Shown here piece after piece: positions 24,787 through 34,869 of a stretch of DNA of 40,291 bases. Positions within the stretch are counted from its first letter, which is position 1; each line of letters starts with the position of its first letter. The stretch spans positions 38,504-78,794 of the forward strand of contig NZ_KI440839.1 of assembly GCF_000474945.1 (NCBI RefSeq), in the 5' to 3' direction. The notes below the pieces were generated by a model that was not told the origin of the DNA, did not search any database, and saw nothing but the letters and a program-made list of their open reading frames with translations. This DNA comes from Solimonas soli DSM 21787. Its GTDB lineage: Bacteria > Pseudomonadota > Gammaproteobacteria > Nevskiales > Nevskiaceae. Both the position numbers and the translations under genes were made by a program.

Positions 24787-25568
24787 GCGCCGCGCGCGAC
24801 ATCCATTTCCGCTGCAGCGCCTGCGGCGCCTGCTGCGATTCGCCGCCCGCCATGAGCCTGCCCGAGCTGTTCGAGCACGAGGACAGCTTCGTCGGCTGCA
24901 TCGCCATTCACGGCGGCGGCGACACGCTCGCCCTGCGCACGCAGGGGCTCGAACGGGGCGATGCCGGCTGCCCGGCGCTCGACGCCGACCGCCGCTGCGG
25001 CATCCACACGCGGCGGCCGGCCATGTGCCAGGCCGTGCCGCTCGATCCGACGCGGCCCGACGCCGGCCAGGCCGCGCTGCTCGAAGCGCGGCGCCGGCAG
25101 GCGCCGTATGCGATGGCCGGCTGCATCACCACGCAGGCCACGCCCGGCTCGCGCGCGATGCTGATCGGCGGCGCCCTGGTCGACGACGGCGACCGGCGGG
25201 CGCTCGCGCGCTATCGCGAGGAGACGGCGCGCGACCGCGCGCTGTGGGGCGAGGCGCTGCGCGCCGAGCTGCGCCGCGAGCTCGCCGGCCAGCCGCCGCT
25301 CGGCGGCTACCGCACGATCCCGCTGGTGCCGGCGCTGGCGACGCTGGCCGCCGCATCCGCCAGCTGCCGACAGCGCGTGCTGCGCTATCTCGATCGCCAG
25401 CGTGCGCTGATCGCGCGCACGCCGGCTGCGGCGCGGCCCGCCGAGCTGCAGGTCTACGCGCGCGTCTATCAGCGCCTGGCGCTCGCGCTGCAAAGCGCCC
25501 GCCCGGCGCCGCCCTCGCCGCACGCCGGCGCCATCGAGGCGCACCTGCGCCTGGCCGCCGCGGCCTGA
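24783..25568 (+). CDS. YkgJ-type cysteine-cluster protein
   Basis: This 261-residue protein begins with the CxxCxxCC cluster (C11-C14-C17-C18 in FRCSACGACC) and has a matching downstream CPALDADRRCGIH and MCQAVP, the hallmark of YkgJ/Fli-type zinc or iron-chelating proteins. The last 100 residues are an Arg/Ala-rich helical extension longer than the family core. There is no signal peptide. It overlaps the FGE gene by four bases (ATGA). A metal-handling role for FGE (copper) or the sulfatase (calcium) is conceivable but is only an inference from position. Confidence 0.85.
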   Translation: MSAARDIHFRCSACGACCDSPPAMSLPELFEHEDSFVGCIAIHGGGDTLALRTQGLERGDAGCPALDADRRCGIHTRRPAMCQAVPLDPTRPDAGQAALLEARRRQAPYAMAGCITTQATPGSRAMLIGGALVDDGDRRALARYREETARDRALWGEALRAELRRELAGQPPLGGYRTIPLVPALATLAAASASCRQRVLRYLDRQRALIARTPAAARPAELQVYARVYQRLALALQSARPAPPSPHAGAIEAHLRLAAAA

Positions 25569-25729
25569 TCCGCGGCACCGCCGATCCATTCGTCACGAGC
25601 GTCGCGGCGCAGCCGGAATGCAACACGGGATCTGCGCGGCGGCCGTCCATTCGTGGTAGGCGCGCTGACGGCGCGCCGCGCACGATGCGGCAGGCGCACG
25701 ACCGCGCCGCCGACGTCTCGCCCCGTCCC

Positions 25730-26635
25730 ATGGCTTCCTGGTGCCGCTCCGACATTCCCTCGCTGGCCGGCCGGACCGCGCTCGTCACCGGCGCCAATCG
25801 CGGCCTCGGCCGCGAGATCGCCACCGCGCTCGCCGCCGCCGGCGCCACCGTCATCGCCGGCTGCCGCGACCTCGCGCGCATGGACGCGACGATCGCCGCG
25901 ATCCGCACCGCGCAGCCGCGCGCCGATCTCGTCGCGCTGCCGGTCGATCTCGCCGATCTGTCGTCGGTGCGCGCTTTCGCCGCCGAGGTCGCGGCACGCT
26001 GGCCGCGGCTCGACATCCTCTGCCACAACGCCGCCGCGATCATGGTGCCGCAAGGCCGCACGCGCGACGGCTTTGAGACGCATCTGGGCACCAATCATGT
26101 CGCGCCGTTCGCGCTGACCGGCCTGCTGCTCGAAACGCTGCAGCGCGCGCCGGCCGCGCGCGTCGTCAACACCGGCAGCCTCGCGCACCGCATGACCGCG
26201 GGCCTCGATCTCGACGACGCCGCCTACGAGCGGCGCGCCTACCGCGAGATGGACGCCTACGGCGCCAGCAAGCTGGCGGCGCTGGCCTTCACCTTCGAAC
26301 TCGACCGCCGCCTGCGTCGCGCCGGCTCGTCCGTCATCGCCGTTGCCGCGCACCCCGGCTACAGCGCGACCAACGACGACGCCGGCGGCTTCTTCATGCG
26401 CCTGGCGACCCGGCTGTTCGCGCAGGCGCCGGCGATCGGCGCGCTGCCGGCGCTGTACGCGGCGACCGCGCCCGAGGCGCGCGGCGGCGACTACATCGGC
26501 CCGGCCGGCTTCAAGGAACTGCGCGGCGCGCCGCGCCGTGTCGAGGCCAGCGACGCCGCCCGCGACCCCGCGCTCGGCGAGCGCCTGTGGGCCTGGTCGG
26601 AGCGGGCCAGCGGCGTGCGCTATCTGCCTCGCTGA
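25730..26635 (+). CDS. Short-chain dehydrogenase/reductase, retinol-dehydrogenase-like
   Basis: This 301-residue protein carries TGANRGLGREI (cofactor site), CHNAAAIM in place of the usual NAG, VVNTGSL (catalytic Ser) and DAYGASKLA (Tyr-x-x-x-Lys). The length and the AHPGYSATN block match oxidoreductases related to retinol dehydrogenase or protochlorophyllide reductase. No clear SD marks the start: 25730 gives MASWCRSDIPSLAGRTALV, and 25685 is an in-frame alternative. 25569-25729 shows nothing else. Its neighbours share no obvious pathway. Confidence 0.88.
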   Translation: MASWCRSDIPSLAGRTALVTGANRGLGREIATALAAAGATVIAGCRDLARMDATIAAIRTAQPRADLVALPVDLADLSSVRAFAAEVAARWPRLDILCHNAAAIMVPQGRTRDGFETHLGTNHVAPFALTGLLLETLQRAPAARVVNTGSLAHRMTAGLDLDDAAYERRAYREMDAYGASKLAALAFTFELDRRLRRAGSSVIAVAAHPGYSATNDDAGGFFMRLATRLFAQAPAIGALPALYAATAPEARGGDYIGPAGFKELRGAPRRVEASDAARDPALGERLWAWSERASGVRYLPR

Positions 26636-26675
26636 GGCACGGCCCGCGCGGCTGTCGCATCGCCGAGGGCGGCGC

Positions 26676-26681
26676 TACACT
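26676..26681 (+). promoter_or_regulatory. Candidate -10 element of the NTF2-like/TM2 genes
   Basis: TACACT in gcTACACTgcggc, the same word as at 9748, lies 61 bases before the ATG at 26743. The -35 is not clear. Confidence 0.4.
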
Positions 26682-26742
26682 GCGGCGCATCGATGAGACG
26701 ACACGGCGCCCGACGGCGCCGTTCGCATTTCGGGGGACTGTC

Positions 26743-27246
26743 ATGCATCCGCACTCGCGCTTCGTCGCAGGTTTCCGCGCGCATCTGCTCGCGCCGGCCC
26801 TGACGCTCCTGCTGCTGTCGCCGTGGCCCGCACGCGCCGAGGACGATGCCGACGCGCTGCGCGCCGAAGTCGCGGCGACCGAGCGCGCCTTCGCGCGGAG
26901 CATGGCCGATCGCGACTTCGCCGCCTTCCAGCGCTTTCTCGCCGACGATGCGGTCTTCGTCGGCGGCCCGCGCCCGCTGCGCGGCAAGCCGGAAGTGGCC
27001 GCCGCCTGGAAGGCCTTCTTCGACGGCAAGGCGGCGCCGTTCTCGTGGCAGCCGCAGCAGGTCGAAGTGCTCGCCTCCGGCACGCTCGCCTTGAGTCGCG
27101 GCCCGGTGCATGATCCGGCGGGCCAGCGCATCTCCGGCTTCAGCTCGATCTGGCGCCGCGAAGCGCCCGGCGTCTGGAAGATCGTCTTCGACCAGGGCGC
27201 GGAGATCGTCGATTGTCCGGCGCCCTCGCAACGCAAGGAGCCATGA
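26743..27246 (+). CDS. Exported NTF2-like (DUF4440/SnoaL) protein
   Basis: This 167-residue protein has a cleavable signal (LTLLLLSPWPARA) and a single NTF2-like domain: ERAFARSMADRDFAAFQRFLADDAVF at the start and SSIWRREAPGVWKIVFDQG at the end, which is the DUF4440 pattern. It is probably a periplasmic ligand-binding or small hydrolytic protein. Its TGA overlaps the TM2 start (ATGATGA), so the two are linked. Confidence 0.88.
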   Translation: MHPHSRFVAGFRAHLLAPALTLLLLSPWPARAEDDADALRAEVAATERAFARSMADRDFAAFQRFLADDAVFVGGPRPLRGKPEVAAAWKAFFDGKAAPFSWQPQQVEVLASGTLALSRGPVHDPAGQRISGFSSIWRREAPGVWKIVFDQGAEIVDCPAPSQRKEP

Positions 27247-27644
27247 TGAGCGAGAACAAGAGCCACAACCTGCTGCTCGGCTATCTGCTGTGGATTTTCG
27301 GTTTCATGGGCGCGCACCGCTTCTACTACGGGCGGCAGATCAGCGGCACGATCTGGTTCTTCACCGCCGGCCTGTTCCTGATCGGCTGGATCGTCGACCT
27401 GTTCCTGATTCCCGGCATGGACCGCGCGGCCGACATCCGCTACCGCAGCGGCGCCAAGGATTACTCGGTCGCCTGGATTCTGCTGACCTTCCTCGGCTGG
27501 CTCGGCATCCACCGCTTCTATCTCGGCAAGTGGATCACCGGCCTGATCTATCTGTGCACCGGCGGCCTGTTCCTGATCGGCGTGCTGTACGACTACTGGA
27601 CGCTCAACGGCCAGGTCGACGAGATCAACATGACGGGCGGCTGA
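27246..27644 (+). CDS. TM2-domain membrane protein with two TM2 repeats
   Basis: This 132-residue protein is built of two TM2 units. Each starts with a hydrophobic segment, a G-x-H-R-F-Y-x-G/L-x motif (GAHRFYYGRQ and GIHRFYLGKW), then a second membrane segment ending in LFLIGW or LFLIGV. Single-copy TM2 is the normal form, so this is an internal duplication giving four membrane passes. Function is unknown. AAGGAG is five bases from the ATG at 27246 and two from the in-frame ATG at 27243, so the former is used. Its start overlaps the NTF2-like stop. Confidence 0.88.
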   Translation: MSENKSHNLLLGYLLWIFGFMGAHRFYYGRQISGTIWFFTAGLFLIGWIVDLFLIPGMDRAADIRYRSGAKDYSVAWILLTFLGWLGIHRFYLGKWITGLIYLCTGGLFLIGVLYDYWTLNGQVDEINMTGG

Positions 27645-27717
27645 AGCGGAGGTTCAGGGCGAATTCAGTGCCCGGCGTCTGTGATGACGGCGGTTTCATC
27701 ACGGAGGAAGAAACGCC

Positions 27718-27981
27718 ATGAAGGCCCTGCACCGTTCACCCGCCGTCGCGCTCACCGCCGCTGCGCTCGGCCTGCTCGCCGCCTGCAGCAGCGCGCCGCA
27801 GAAGCTCAATCCGACGCCGGAAGGCATTTCGTACAGCTTCGACGACGGCGACGATCTGCCCAAGGTCACCAACCGCGCGATGGCCTATTGCCAGAGCATC
27901 GGCAAGACCGCCAAGCTGCAGAACGTGAGCCAGACCGACGGCAAGTCGATCGCCATCTTCGACTGCACGTCGAAGTCCTGA
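27718..27981 (+). CDS. Small lipoprotein of unknown function
   Basis: This 87-residue protein has a lipobox (LGLLAAC, Cys about residue 23) and a short acidic domain (PEGISYSFDDGDDLPKV) with two further cysteines near AYCQS and IFDC that may form a disulfide. GGAGGAAG precedes the ATG. A Rho-independent terminator follows at once. It may form one transcript with the TM2 gene, 73 bases upstream. I recognise no named family. Confidence 0.8.
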   Translation: MKALHRSPAVALTAAALGLLAACSSAPQKLNPTPEGISYSFDDGDDLPKVTNRAMAYCQSIGKTAKLQNVSQTDGKSIAIFDCTSKS

Positions 27982-28002
27982 GACGCGAAGCGCCGCACCA
28001 CG

Positions 28003-28025
28003 AGCCGGGCCCTGCCCGGCTTTTT
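28003..28025 (+). terminator. Rho-independent terminator after the small lipoprotein
   Basis: A perfect 8 bp stem AGCCGGGC/GCCCGGCT with a 3-base loop is followed by TTTTT (21-25 of the 28.0 kb block). It closes the transcript that contains the lipoprotein and probably the NTF2-like/TM2 genes. Confidence 0.85.
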
Positions 28026-28167
28026 CGTGCGCGCGACGCGGCGTCGGGAAATTCCTCAGGCCGCGGACGCGATGCGCTGCGCACGCCGGGGCCATGCCAC
28101 AATCGGCCCATCTGCGGCCGCCGCGCCGTCACCGCATGCTAAGAACGTCTTTTCGGGAGTGAAAACG

Positions 28168-30117
28168 ATGAGCGCATCCGCGCCGGCCGTCCCGCAGCTC
28201 ACGCTGCGCGCGATCATCCTGTCCGTGATCCTGGCGATGATCCTCGCCGCCGCCAACGCCTATCTCGGCCTGTTCGCCGGCCTGACGATCGCCACGGCGA
28301 TTCCCGCGGCGGTGGTGTCGATGGCGGTGCTGCGCGTGCTCGGCGGCGGCACCATCCTCGAGAACAACATCGTGCAGACCGGAGCGTCCGCGGGTTCTTC
28401 CATCGCCGCCGGCGTGATCTTCACGATTCCCGCCCTCGTCATCCTCGGCTGGTGGCAGGACTTCAAGTATTCCTGGGTGCTCGCCATCGCCGGCCTCGGC
28501 GGTCTGCTCGGCGTGCTGTTCTCGGTGCCGCTGCGGCGCTCGATGATCGTCGACGAGCCGCTCGCCTTCCCCGAAGGCAAGGCGGCGGCCGAAGTGCTGA
28601 AGGCCGGCGAGAGCCACGGCACTGCCGGGGCGGGCCCCGGCGTGAAGATCCTGGCGCTGGCCGGCGGCATCGGCGCCGTCATCAAGCTCGCCGCGGCGAG
28701 CGGCCTGCGCCTGATTCCCGATGCGGCGATCGGCGCCACCTTCATCGGCCGCTACTTCGCGTTCATGGCGACCAATCTGTCGCCGGCCCTGCTCGGCGTC
28801 GGCTACATCGTCGGCCTCAACGTCGGCATCGTCGTGGTCTCCGGCTCGGTGCTGTCCTGGAACATCGCCATCCCGATCTACCACGCCTTCTTCCTGCATT
28901 CCGATCCGGCGCTCGCCGCGCGCGTCGCCGACATGGACGCGGAGACGCTCGGCTACGCGATCTGGTCGGCGAAGATCCGCTACCTCGGCGTCGGCACCAT
29001 GCTGATCGGCGGCATCTGGACGCTGTTCTCGCTGCGCAAGTCGCTGGTCTCCGGCATCAAGTCCGGCCTCGCCGCGGCGCGCAAGGGCACCGGCGCGATC
29101 GTCGCCGACACCGAGCGCGATCTGCCGATGAAGTGGATGCTGATCGCCCTGGTGCTGTTCGTGCTGCCGCTCGCCGGCCTCTACCAGGCCATCGTGCACA
29201 ACTGGGCAGTGAGCGTGCCGATGACGATCATCATGATCGTCGCCGGCTTCCTGTTCGTCTCGGTGTCGGGCTATCTCGCCGGCCTCGTCGGCTCGTCGAA
29301 CAACCCGGTGTCCGGCATCACCATCGCCACCATCCTGTTCGCCTCGCTGGTGCTGATGCTGCTGCTCGGCCGCACGTCGCCGATCGGCGCCGTCGCCGCG
29401 ATCATGATCGGCGCCGTCGTCTGCTGCGCCGCCGCCGTCGGCGGCGACAACCTGCAGGACCTGAAGGCCGGCTACATCGTCGGCGCGACGCCGTGGAAGC
29501 AGCAGCTGATGATCGGCATCGGCGCCTTCTCCTGCGCGCTGGTCATGGCGCCGGTGCTGAACCTGCTCGCCGCCGCCTACGGCATCGGCGCGCCGACGCC
29601 GGAGCACCCGAACTCGCTGGCCGCGCCGCAGGCGACGCTGATGGCCTCGGTCGCCAAGGGCCTGTTCGGCGGCCAGCTGCCGTGGACCATGATCGCGATC
29701 GGCGCCGTGATCGGCGCGCTGGTCATCGCCCTCGACGAAGTCCTCAAGGCGCGCGGCGCCACGTTCCGCGTGCCGGTGCTCGGCGCGGCGATCGGCATCT
29801 ACCTGCCGCTCGAACTGATGGTGCCGATCTTCCTCGGCGGCGTGCTCGCGCATCTCGTCGAGCGCAAGCATAAGCTCGATCCGCGCGACGAGGAGCGCCG
29901 CGACCGCATCCATCGTCCGGGCACCTTGTTCTCGGCCGGCCTGATCACCGGCGAAGCGCTGACCGGCATCATCATCGCGATTCCCATCGTCGTCTCCGGC
30001 CGCGCCGACGTGCTGGCGCTGCCGGCGCAGTTCCAGTTCGGCCAGTTCGTCGGCCTCGTCGTGCTCGCCGTCGTCGCCCGGCTGATGGTGCGCATCGCCA
30101 CGCGCGCGAAGATCTGA
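28168..30117 (+). CDS. OPT family oligopeptide transporter
   Basis: This 649-residue integral membrane protein has about 14-16 hydrophobic segments. The N-terminus carries the OPT block GGTILENNIVQTGASAGSSI, and GGDNLQDLKAGYIVGATPWK lies in the middle, both typical of bacterial OPT/YSL-related transporters. The family imports small peptides or metal chelates by proton coupling; the substrate is unknown. GGGAG precedes the ATG, and CACAAT at 28098 is a possible -10. It is transcribed alone, behind a strong terminator. Confidence 0.94.
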   Translation: MSASAPAVPQLTLRAIILSVILAMILAAANAYLGLFAGLTIATAIPAAVVSMAVLRVLGGGTILENNIVQTGASAGSSIAAGVIFTIPALVILGWWQDFKYSWVLAIAGLGGLLGVLFSVPLRRSMIVDEPLAFPEGKAAAEVLKAGESHGTAGAGPGVKILALAGGIGAVIKLAAASGLRLIPDAAIGATFIGRYFAFMATNLSPALLGVGYIVGLNVGIVVVSGSVLSWNIAIPIYHAFFLHSDPALAARVADMDAETLGYAIWSAKIRYLGVGTMLIGGIWTLFSLRKSLVSGIKSGLAAARKGTGAIVADTERDLPMKWMLIALVLFVLPLAGLYQAIVHNWAVSVPMTIIMIVAGFLFVSVSGYLAGLVGSSNNPVSGITIATILFASLVLMLLLGRTSPIGAVAAIMIGAVVCCAAAVGGDNLQDLKAGYIVGATPWKQQLMIGIGAFSCALVMAPVLNLLAAAYGIGAPTPEHPNSLAAPQATLMASVAKGLFGGQLPWTMIAIGAVIGALVIALDEVLKARGATFRVPVLGAAIGIYLPLELMVPIFLGGVLAHLVERKHKLDPRDEERRDRIHRPGTLFSAGLITGEALTGIIIAIPIVVSGRADVLALPAQFQFGQFVGLVVLAVVARLMVRIATRAKI

Positions 30118-30154
30118 GCCGTCGCGCGTTCAGCGGCCGTGCGGCCGGCCGCGG

Positions 30155-30160
30155 CACACT
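30155..30160 (+). promoter_or_regulatory. Candidate -10 next to a start codon (leaderless mRNA)
   Basis: CACACT lies seven bases before the ATG at 30168, so transcription would start at or next to the ATG. No SD precedes this gene, which fits a leaderless transcript. Confidence 0.35.
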
Positions 30161-30167
30161 GCGCGCG

Positions 30168-30956
30168 ATGAGCACGTCCCGATTCCTCGCCGCCGCACTG
30201 TTGTGCGGCGGCTGCAGCGCACTGGCGGCCCTGCCCGCATGGGCCGACGCCGCCCTCGATTACGTCGACGCCGCCAGCGGCGCGCCGCACGGCCGCCTGT
30301 TCGTCGCCGGCGACAAGCTGCGCGTCGACGTCGCCTACGCGCCGGGCAACAGCTACGTGGTCGTCGATCTGAAGACGCGCACGCTGACGCAGATCAATCC
30401 ACAGGCGAAAGCGCAGACCACGGCGACGGTTGAACAGATGCAGCAGCTCATCAATGGCATCAGCAGCGCCGCCGATCCGGCCACGCAGCCGCTCGTGCAG
30501 CTCGCGCTCGAGAATCTCGATCCCGCGCAGCGCGCGCAGGCGGAAGCCGCGCTGCGCCAGGCCAGACGCGACGAGAACGTGCCCTACGCGAAGACCGGCG
30601 CGCGCGAGCGCATCGCCGGCATTCCCTGCGAGGTCTATGCGCAGCAGGCGGACAACGGCGACCGCCGCACGCTGTGCATGGCGACCTACGCCGACCTCGG
30701 CCTGAGCGCGCACGACGCGCAGACGCTGCAGCAGGCGATGACCCTGCTGCGCCAGACCGGCGGCCCCTGGGTGCCCGCCGCGCGCCTGCCCGGCCTGCCG
30801 CTGCGCTACGCCGGCAGCTTCACCGGCGTGGGCGACGGCGCCGGCGTGCTCAAGTCGATCAGCACCGCCGCGCAACCCGCCTCGCGCTTCAGCGATCCGC
30901 CCGGCTACCGCATCGTCTCGCTGTTCGAGATGATGTCGCTACTGGGCGCGCCGTAA
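30168..30956 (+). CDS. Periplasmic protein of unknown function
   Basis: This 262-residue protein has a signal peptide (FLAAALLCGGCSALAALPAWA). The mature part has a small beta region (GRLFVAGDKLRVDVAYAPGNSYVVVDL), an Ala/Gln-rich helical middle and two cysteine sites (GIPCEVY, RTLCMA). The N-terminal beta segment followed by GxxCxVY resembles DUF4412-type periplasmic proteins, but I am not sure. It converges with the patatin-like gene, seven bases apart. Confidence 0.78.
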   Translation: MSTSRFLAAALLCGGCSALAALPAWADAALDYVDAASGAPHGRLFVAGDKLRVDVAYAPGNSYVVVDLKTRTLTQINPQAKAQTTATVEQMQQLINGISSAADPATQPLVQLALENLDPAQRAQAEAALRQARRDENVPYAKTGARERIAGIPCEVYAQQADNGDRRTLCMATYADLGLSAHDAQTLQQAMTLLRQTGGPWVPAARLPGLPLRYAGSFTGVGDGAGVLKSISTAAQPASRFSDPPGYRIVSLFEMMSLLGAP

Positions 30957-30963
30957 GGCAGCC

Positions 30964-31956
30964 TCAAGCCGCCGGCGCCGGTTTCGCGTCCGCCTGCAGG
31001 GCCTGCCGCTGCGCGGCTTCGACGGCCGGTGCGCTCTGGGTGCTGCCGACGCCGGTCCAGGCGCGGATTTCGGCTTCGTGCGCGCGCACCAGGCGACGGC
31101 CTTCGTTGATCGCCTCTTTCGCGCGGTGGAAATCCATCAGCGCGAAGTCGTCGAGGCGCGGCACCAGCGTGACCTCCGGCGGATCGCCGGCCATGCGCGA
31201 GCGCGTCAGGCGGTCCTGCATGATGTTGATGCTGGACGCCACGGCGTCGAAGAAGCTCGGGACTTCGCCGGTACTGGACTGCAGGTAGTTGATGACCTTC
31301 TGCCAGAAGCTGCGGTTCTTCTCGTCGCGCTTCTCTTCCTGGCCGGCTTCGCGTTCCGCCTCGACGCGGCTGGCGGTCGACAGGTGCGCGCCGATCAGCT
31401 GCGCGTTGAGATTGACGGCGATGACCACGTCGGCGCCGAGCGCGCGGCAGGCCGACACCGGCACCGGATTGACGAGGCCGCCATCGAGCATCCACTTGTC
31501 GTCGTGCTTGACCGGCGTGAACAGCCCCGGGATCGCGCAGGACGCGCGCGCCGCGGTCCATACCGGCCCCTTGGTGATCCAGACCTCGCGCCCGGTCTTC
31601 ATCTCGGTGGCCACCGACACGAAGCGCTGCTGCAGTTCCTCGATGTTGGGGTTCTTGTGATGCTCGTTGAAGAAGCCGAACAGGCGCTCGCCCTTGACGA
31701 AGCCGCCGCTGAAGGTGAAATCCATCAGGCCGACCACGTCGCGCACGGTGAGCTTGCACACCCACTCGGCGAATTCGTTGAGCTGGCCCGACACGTAGAC
31801 GCCGCCGACCAGCGCGCCGACCGAGGTGCCGGCGACCACCTGCGGGCGGATGCCCATTTCCTCGAGTTCGAGAATGATGCCGATGTGCGCCCAGCCGCGC
31901 GAAGAGCCGCTGCCGAGCGCGAGGCCGATGACCGGAGTCTGGTGTTCGGGTTTCAT
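30964..31956 (-). CDS. Patatin-like phospholipase (RssA type)
   Basis: This 330-residue protein has the oxyanion loop GSGSSRG (15-21), the nucleophile elbow GTSVG (S45) and the dyad Asp in LDGG (D158), so the Ser-Asp dyad is complete. The core resembles RssA/YchK; after residue 200 a charged helical region (EREAGQEEKRDEKNR) separates an extra C-terminal part. No signal peptide. AGGA precedes the ATG at 31956. It is on the minus strand, 81 bases after dinB. Confidence 0.92.
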   Translation of the reverse strand: MKPEHQTPVIGLALGSGSSRGWAHIGIILELEEMGIRPQVVAGTSVGALVGGVYVSGQLNEFAEWVCKLTVRDVVGLMDFTFSGGFVKGERLFGFFNEHHKNPNIEELQQRFVSVATEMKTGREVWITKGPVWTAARASCAIPGLFTPVKHDDKWMLDGGLVNPVPVSACRALGADVVIAVNLNAQLIGAHLSTASRVEAEREAGQEEKRDEKNRSFWQKVINYLQSSTGEVPSFFDAVASSINIMQDRLTRSRMAGDPPEVTLVPRLDDFALMDFHRAKEAINEGRRLVRAHEAEIRAWTGVGSTQSAPAVEAAQRQALQADAKPAPAA

Positions 31957-32037
31957 GAGTCCTGGGAATGCCGTGCGTGCCAATGCGCGCCTGGCTATTG
32001 AAGCAGAAAGCGGACCATCAGAAGCTAAGCGAAGGCC

Positions 32038-33135
<1,098 letters not shown>

Positions 33136-33237
33136 GTCGGCATATGATGCCGCGGAGCGGACGATTCAGGGACGGTACATGGCGCGCTCGCCATCGTCGT
33201 CGCCACCGTCGCCGCATTCAGGGAGTCGAAGCGTCGT

Positions 33238-34578
33238 ATGAAACCCGCCCGGGACCCTCGCGCGTCCTCGCGCCGCGCCGCGCCGTCCGGCCTCGGCCGC
33301 CGCGCCGGCGCCTGCACGCTGGCGGCGCTGCTCGCGGCCTGCGCGGCGGCGCCTCGCCACGGACCCGACGCGGTGCCGCGCGACTCCGCCGCGCTGCCGC
33401 AGGCCAGCGGCTACGAGCCGCCCGCCACCGACGTGCCGGCGCCATCGGGCAGCGATGCGCCGCCGGTGCAGACGCACGCAGCGGCGCCCGCCCCGGACGT
33501 GCAGGAAAAGCCCTCGCCGCCCGCCGGCCTGCCCGACAAGGCCGACACGCCGGCGGCGACGGAGCAGGTCTTCACCACCGACGCCAGCGGCCTGACCTCG
33601 CCGGGCGCCGTGGTGCCGAAGAACGCCACCGATCGCTACGACAGGCCGATCACGCCATCGCGCCTCTGCGACCAGGCCGTGCCGCCGAACGAGCAGGCGA
33701 TCGACATGACGCGCCGTCGCGTCGAGGAGATGGTCTGCGCCAGTTCGATGTGGTTCGACGGCCTGTTCGGCGACTACTACTACGTCGGCGAATCGCGCAA
33801 GGTCTACGGCAACATCGAGCTCGCCGAGAACTGGTCGCAGTTCTACGGCAACAAGGTGCGCCTGCGCTTCGATGCGCGCGTCGACCTGCCGAACATCAAC
33901 CAGCACCTGTCGGCGTTCATCGGCCGCGACGACGAAGAGGATTTCATCCGCGACCGTCTCGACAACACGACGCTGCGCAACAACTTTCCGCAGGTCGAGG
34001 ACCACGACAAGGTGTTCGCGGGTCTCGGCTATGCCTTGCCGAGCAACAACGTCTTTCGCACCGACCTGCGCGCCGGCGTGCGCGGCCTCGCCAGCCCGGA
34101 AGCGTTCGTGCAGGCGCGCGCCCGCTACAACGCCTACTCGGACGACAATGATCTGGTCTTGCTGCGCGCGACGCCGTTCTGGACCACCAGCGATCATCTC
34201 GGCATCACGCTCGGCGCCGACTACAGCCATGTGCTGACCGACGACCTGCTGTTCCGCTGGGGCAATGTCGGGACGCGCTCGCAGTCGACGCAGGGCGTCG
34301 ACTGGCGCGTCACCTGGACGCTGTACCAGGCCATGCGGCGCATCAAGAGCGGCTTCGCCTACGAGCTGTTCGTGCGCGGCGAGACCGGCGACGACGTGCC
34401 GCTGCACGAGTACGGCGCGCAGACCACGTTCCGCCATCCGCTGTTCAAGGGCCGCCTCTATGCCGAATGGGTGCTCGGCTACAGCTTCCCGCGCGAGGAT
34501 CGCGACGACGACCGGCGCGGCTCGGTGCTGGCCGGCGCCGGCCTGCAGATGCCGTTCGGCCTGCGCGAGCAACCCTAG
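33238..34578 (+). CDS. Outer-membrane lipoprotein, barrel-like, with Pro/Ala-rich stalk
   Basis: This 446-residue protein has an Arg-rich start, a lipobox (LAALLAAC, Cys about residue 35), a 90-residue Pro/Ala-rich segment and a C-terminal domain of alternating beta strands (VRLRFDARVDLPNIN, HLGITLGADYSHVL, RLYAEWVLGYSFPR). The layout of lipid anchor, flexible linker and beta-rich domain suggests a surface or outer-membrane protein. I do not know the family. It is monocistronic, followed by a terminator. Confidence 0.8.
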   Translation: MKPARDPRASSRRAAPSGLGRRAGACTLAALLAACAAAPRHGPDAVPRDSAALPQASGYEPPATDVPAPSGSDAPPVQTHAAAPAPDVQEKPSPPAGLPDKADTPAATEQVFTTDASGLTSPGAVVPKNATDRYDRPITPSRLCDQAVPPNEQAIDMTRRRVEEMVCASSMWFDGLFGDYYYVGESRKVYGNIELAENWSQFYGNKVRLRFDARVDLPNINQHLSAFIGRDDEEDFIRDRLDNTTLRNNFPQVEDHDKVFAGLGYALPSNNVFRTDLRAGVRGLASPEAFVQARARYNAYSDDNDLVLLRATPFWTTSDHLGITLGADYSHVLTDDLLFRWGNVGTRSQSTQGVDWRVTWTLYQAMRRIKSGFAYELFVRGETGDDVPLHEYGAQTTFRHPLFKGRLYAEWVLGYSFPREDRDDDRRGSVLAGAGLQMPFGLREQP

Positions 34579-34612
34579 GCATCGGGCCGCGCGACATCCC
34601 GCCGGACGCCGC

Positions 34613-34641
34613 CAAAAGAAAAGCCGGCGCGCGGCCGGCTT
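34613..34641 (-). terminator. Bidirectional terminator between two convergent transcripts
   Basis: An 8 bp stem AAGCCGGC/GCCGGCTT with a 5-base loop (34621-34641) is followed on the minus strand by TTCTTTTGG. It would end the csbD/DUF1328 transcript; on the plus strand it could end the lipoprotein transcript less efficiently. Confidence 0.65.
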
Positions 34642-34662
34642 CTCGTGCCTGGGTGGACAAAC

Positions 34663-34827
34663 TCAGGGTACCGGACGGCGGCCCAGCAGCAACGACACGA
34701 CCGCCAGCACCAGGAACACGAAGAACAGGATCTTGCCGATCGACACCGCGCCGGCGGCGATGCCGGAAAATCCGAAGAACGCGGCGATCAGCGCGATGAC
34801 GAAGAACACGATGGCGTAGTGCAGCAT
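34663..34827 (-). CDS. DUF1328 (YtjA-like) small membrane protein
   Basis: This 54-residue protein reads [20 protein letters not shown], then [19 protein letters not shown], two hydrophobic segments and a short basic tail, the full pattern of DUF1328. AAGGAG sits six bases before the ATG. It follows csbD on the same strand. Small proteins of this type are induced by osmotic or membrane stress in other bacteria. Confidence 0.92.
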   Translation of the reverse strand: MLHYAIVFFVIALIAAFFGFSGIAAGAVSIGKILFFVFLVLAVVSLLLGRRPVP

Positions 34828-34869
34828 GGTCAGCTCCTTCGGCCGCTTGCGGCCGGAACGATGACGGGA

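Noticed and set aside
33136-33237. LexA box for dinB
   Set aside because: No CTGT-N8-ACAG-like sequence in the divergent region.
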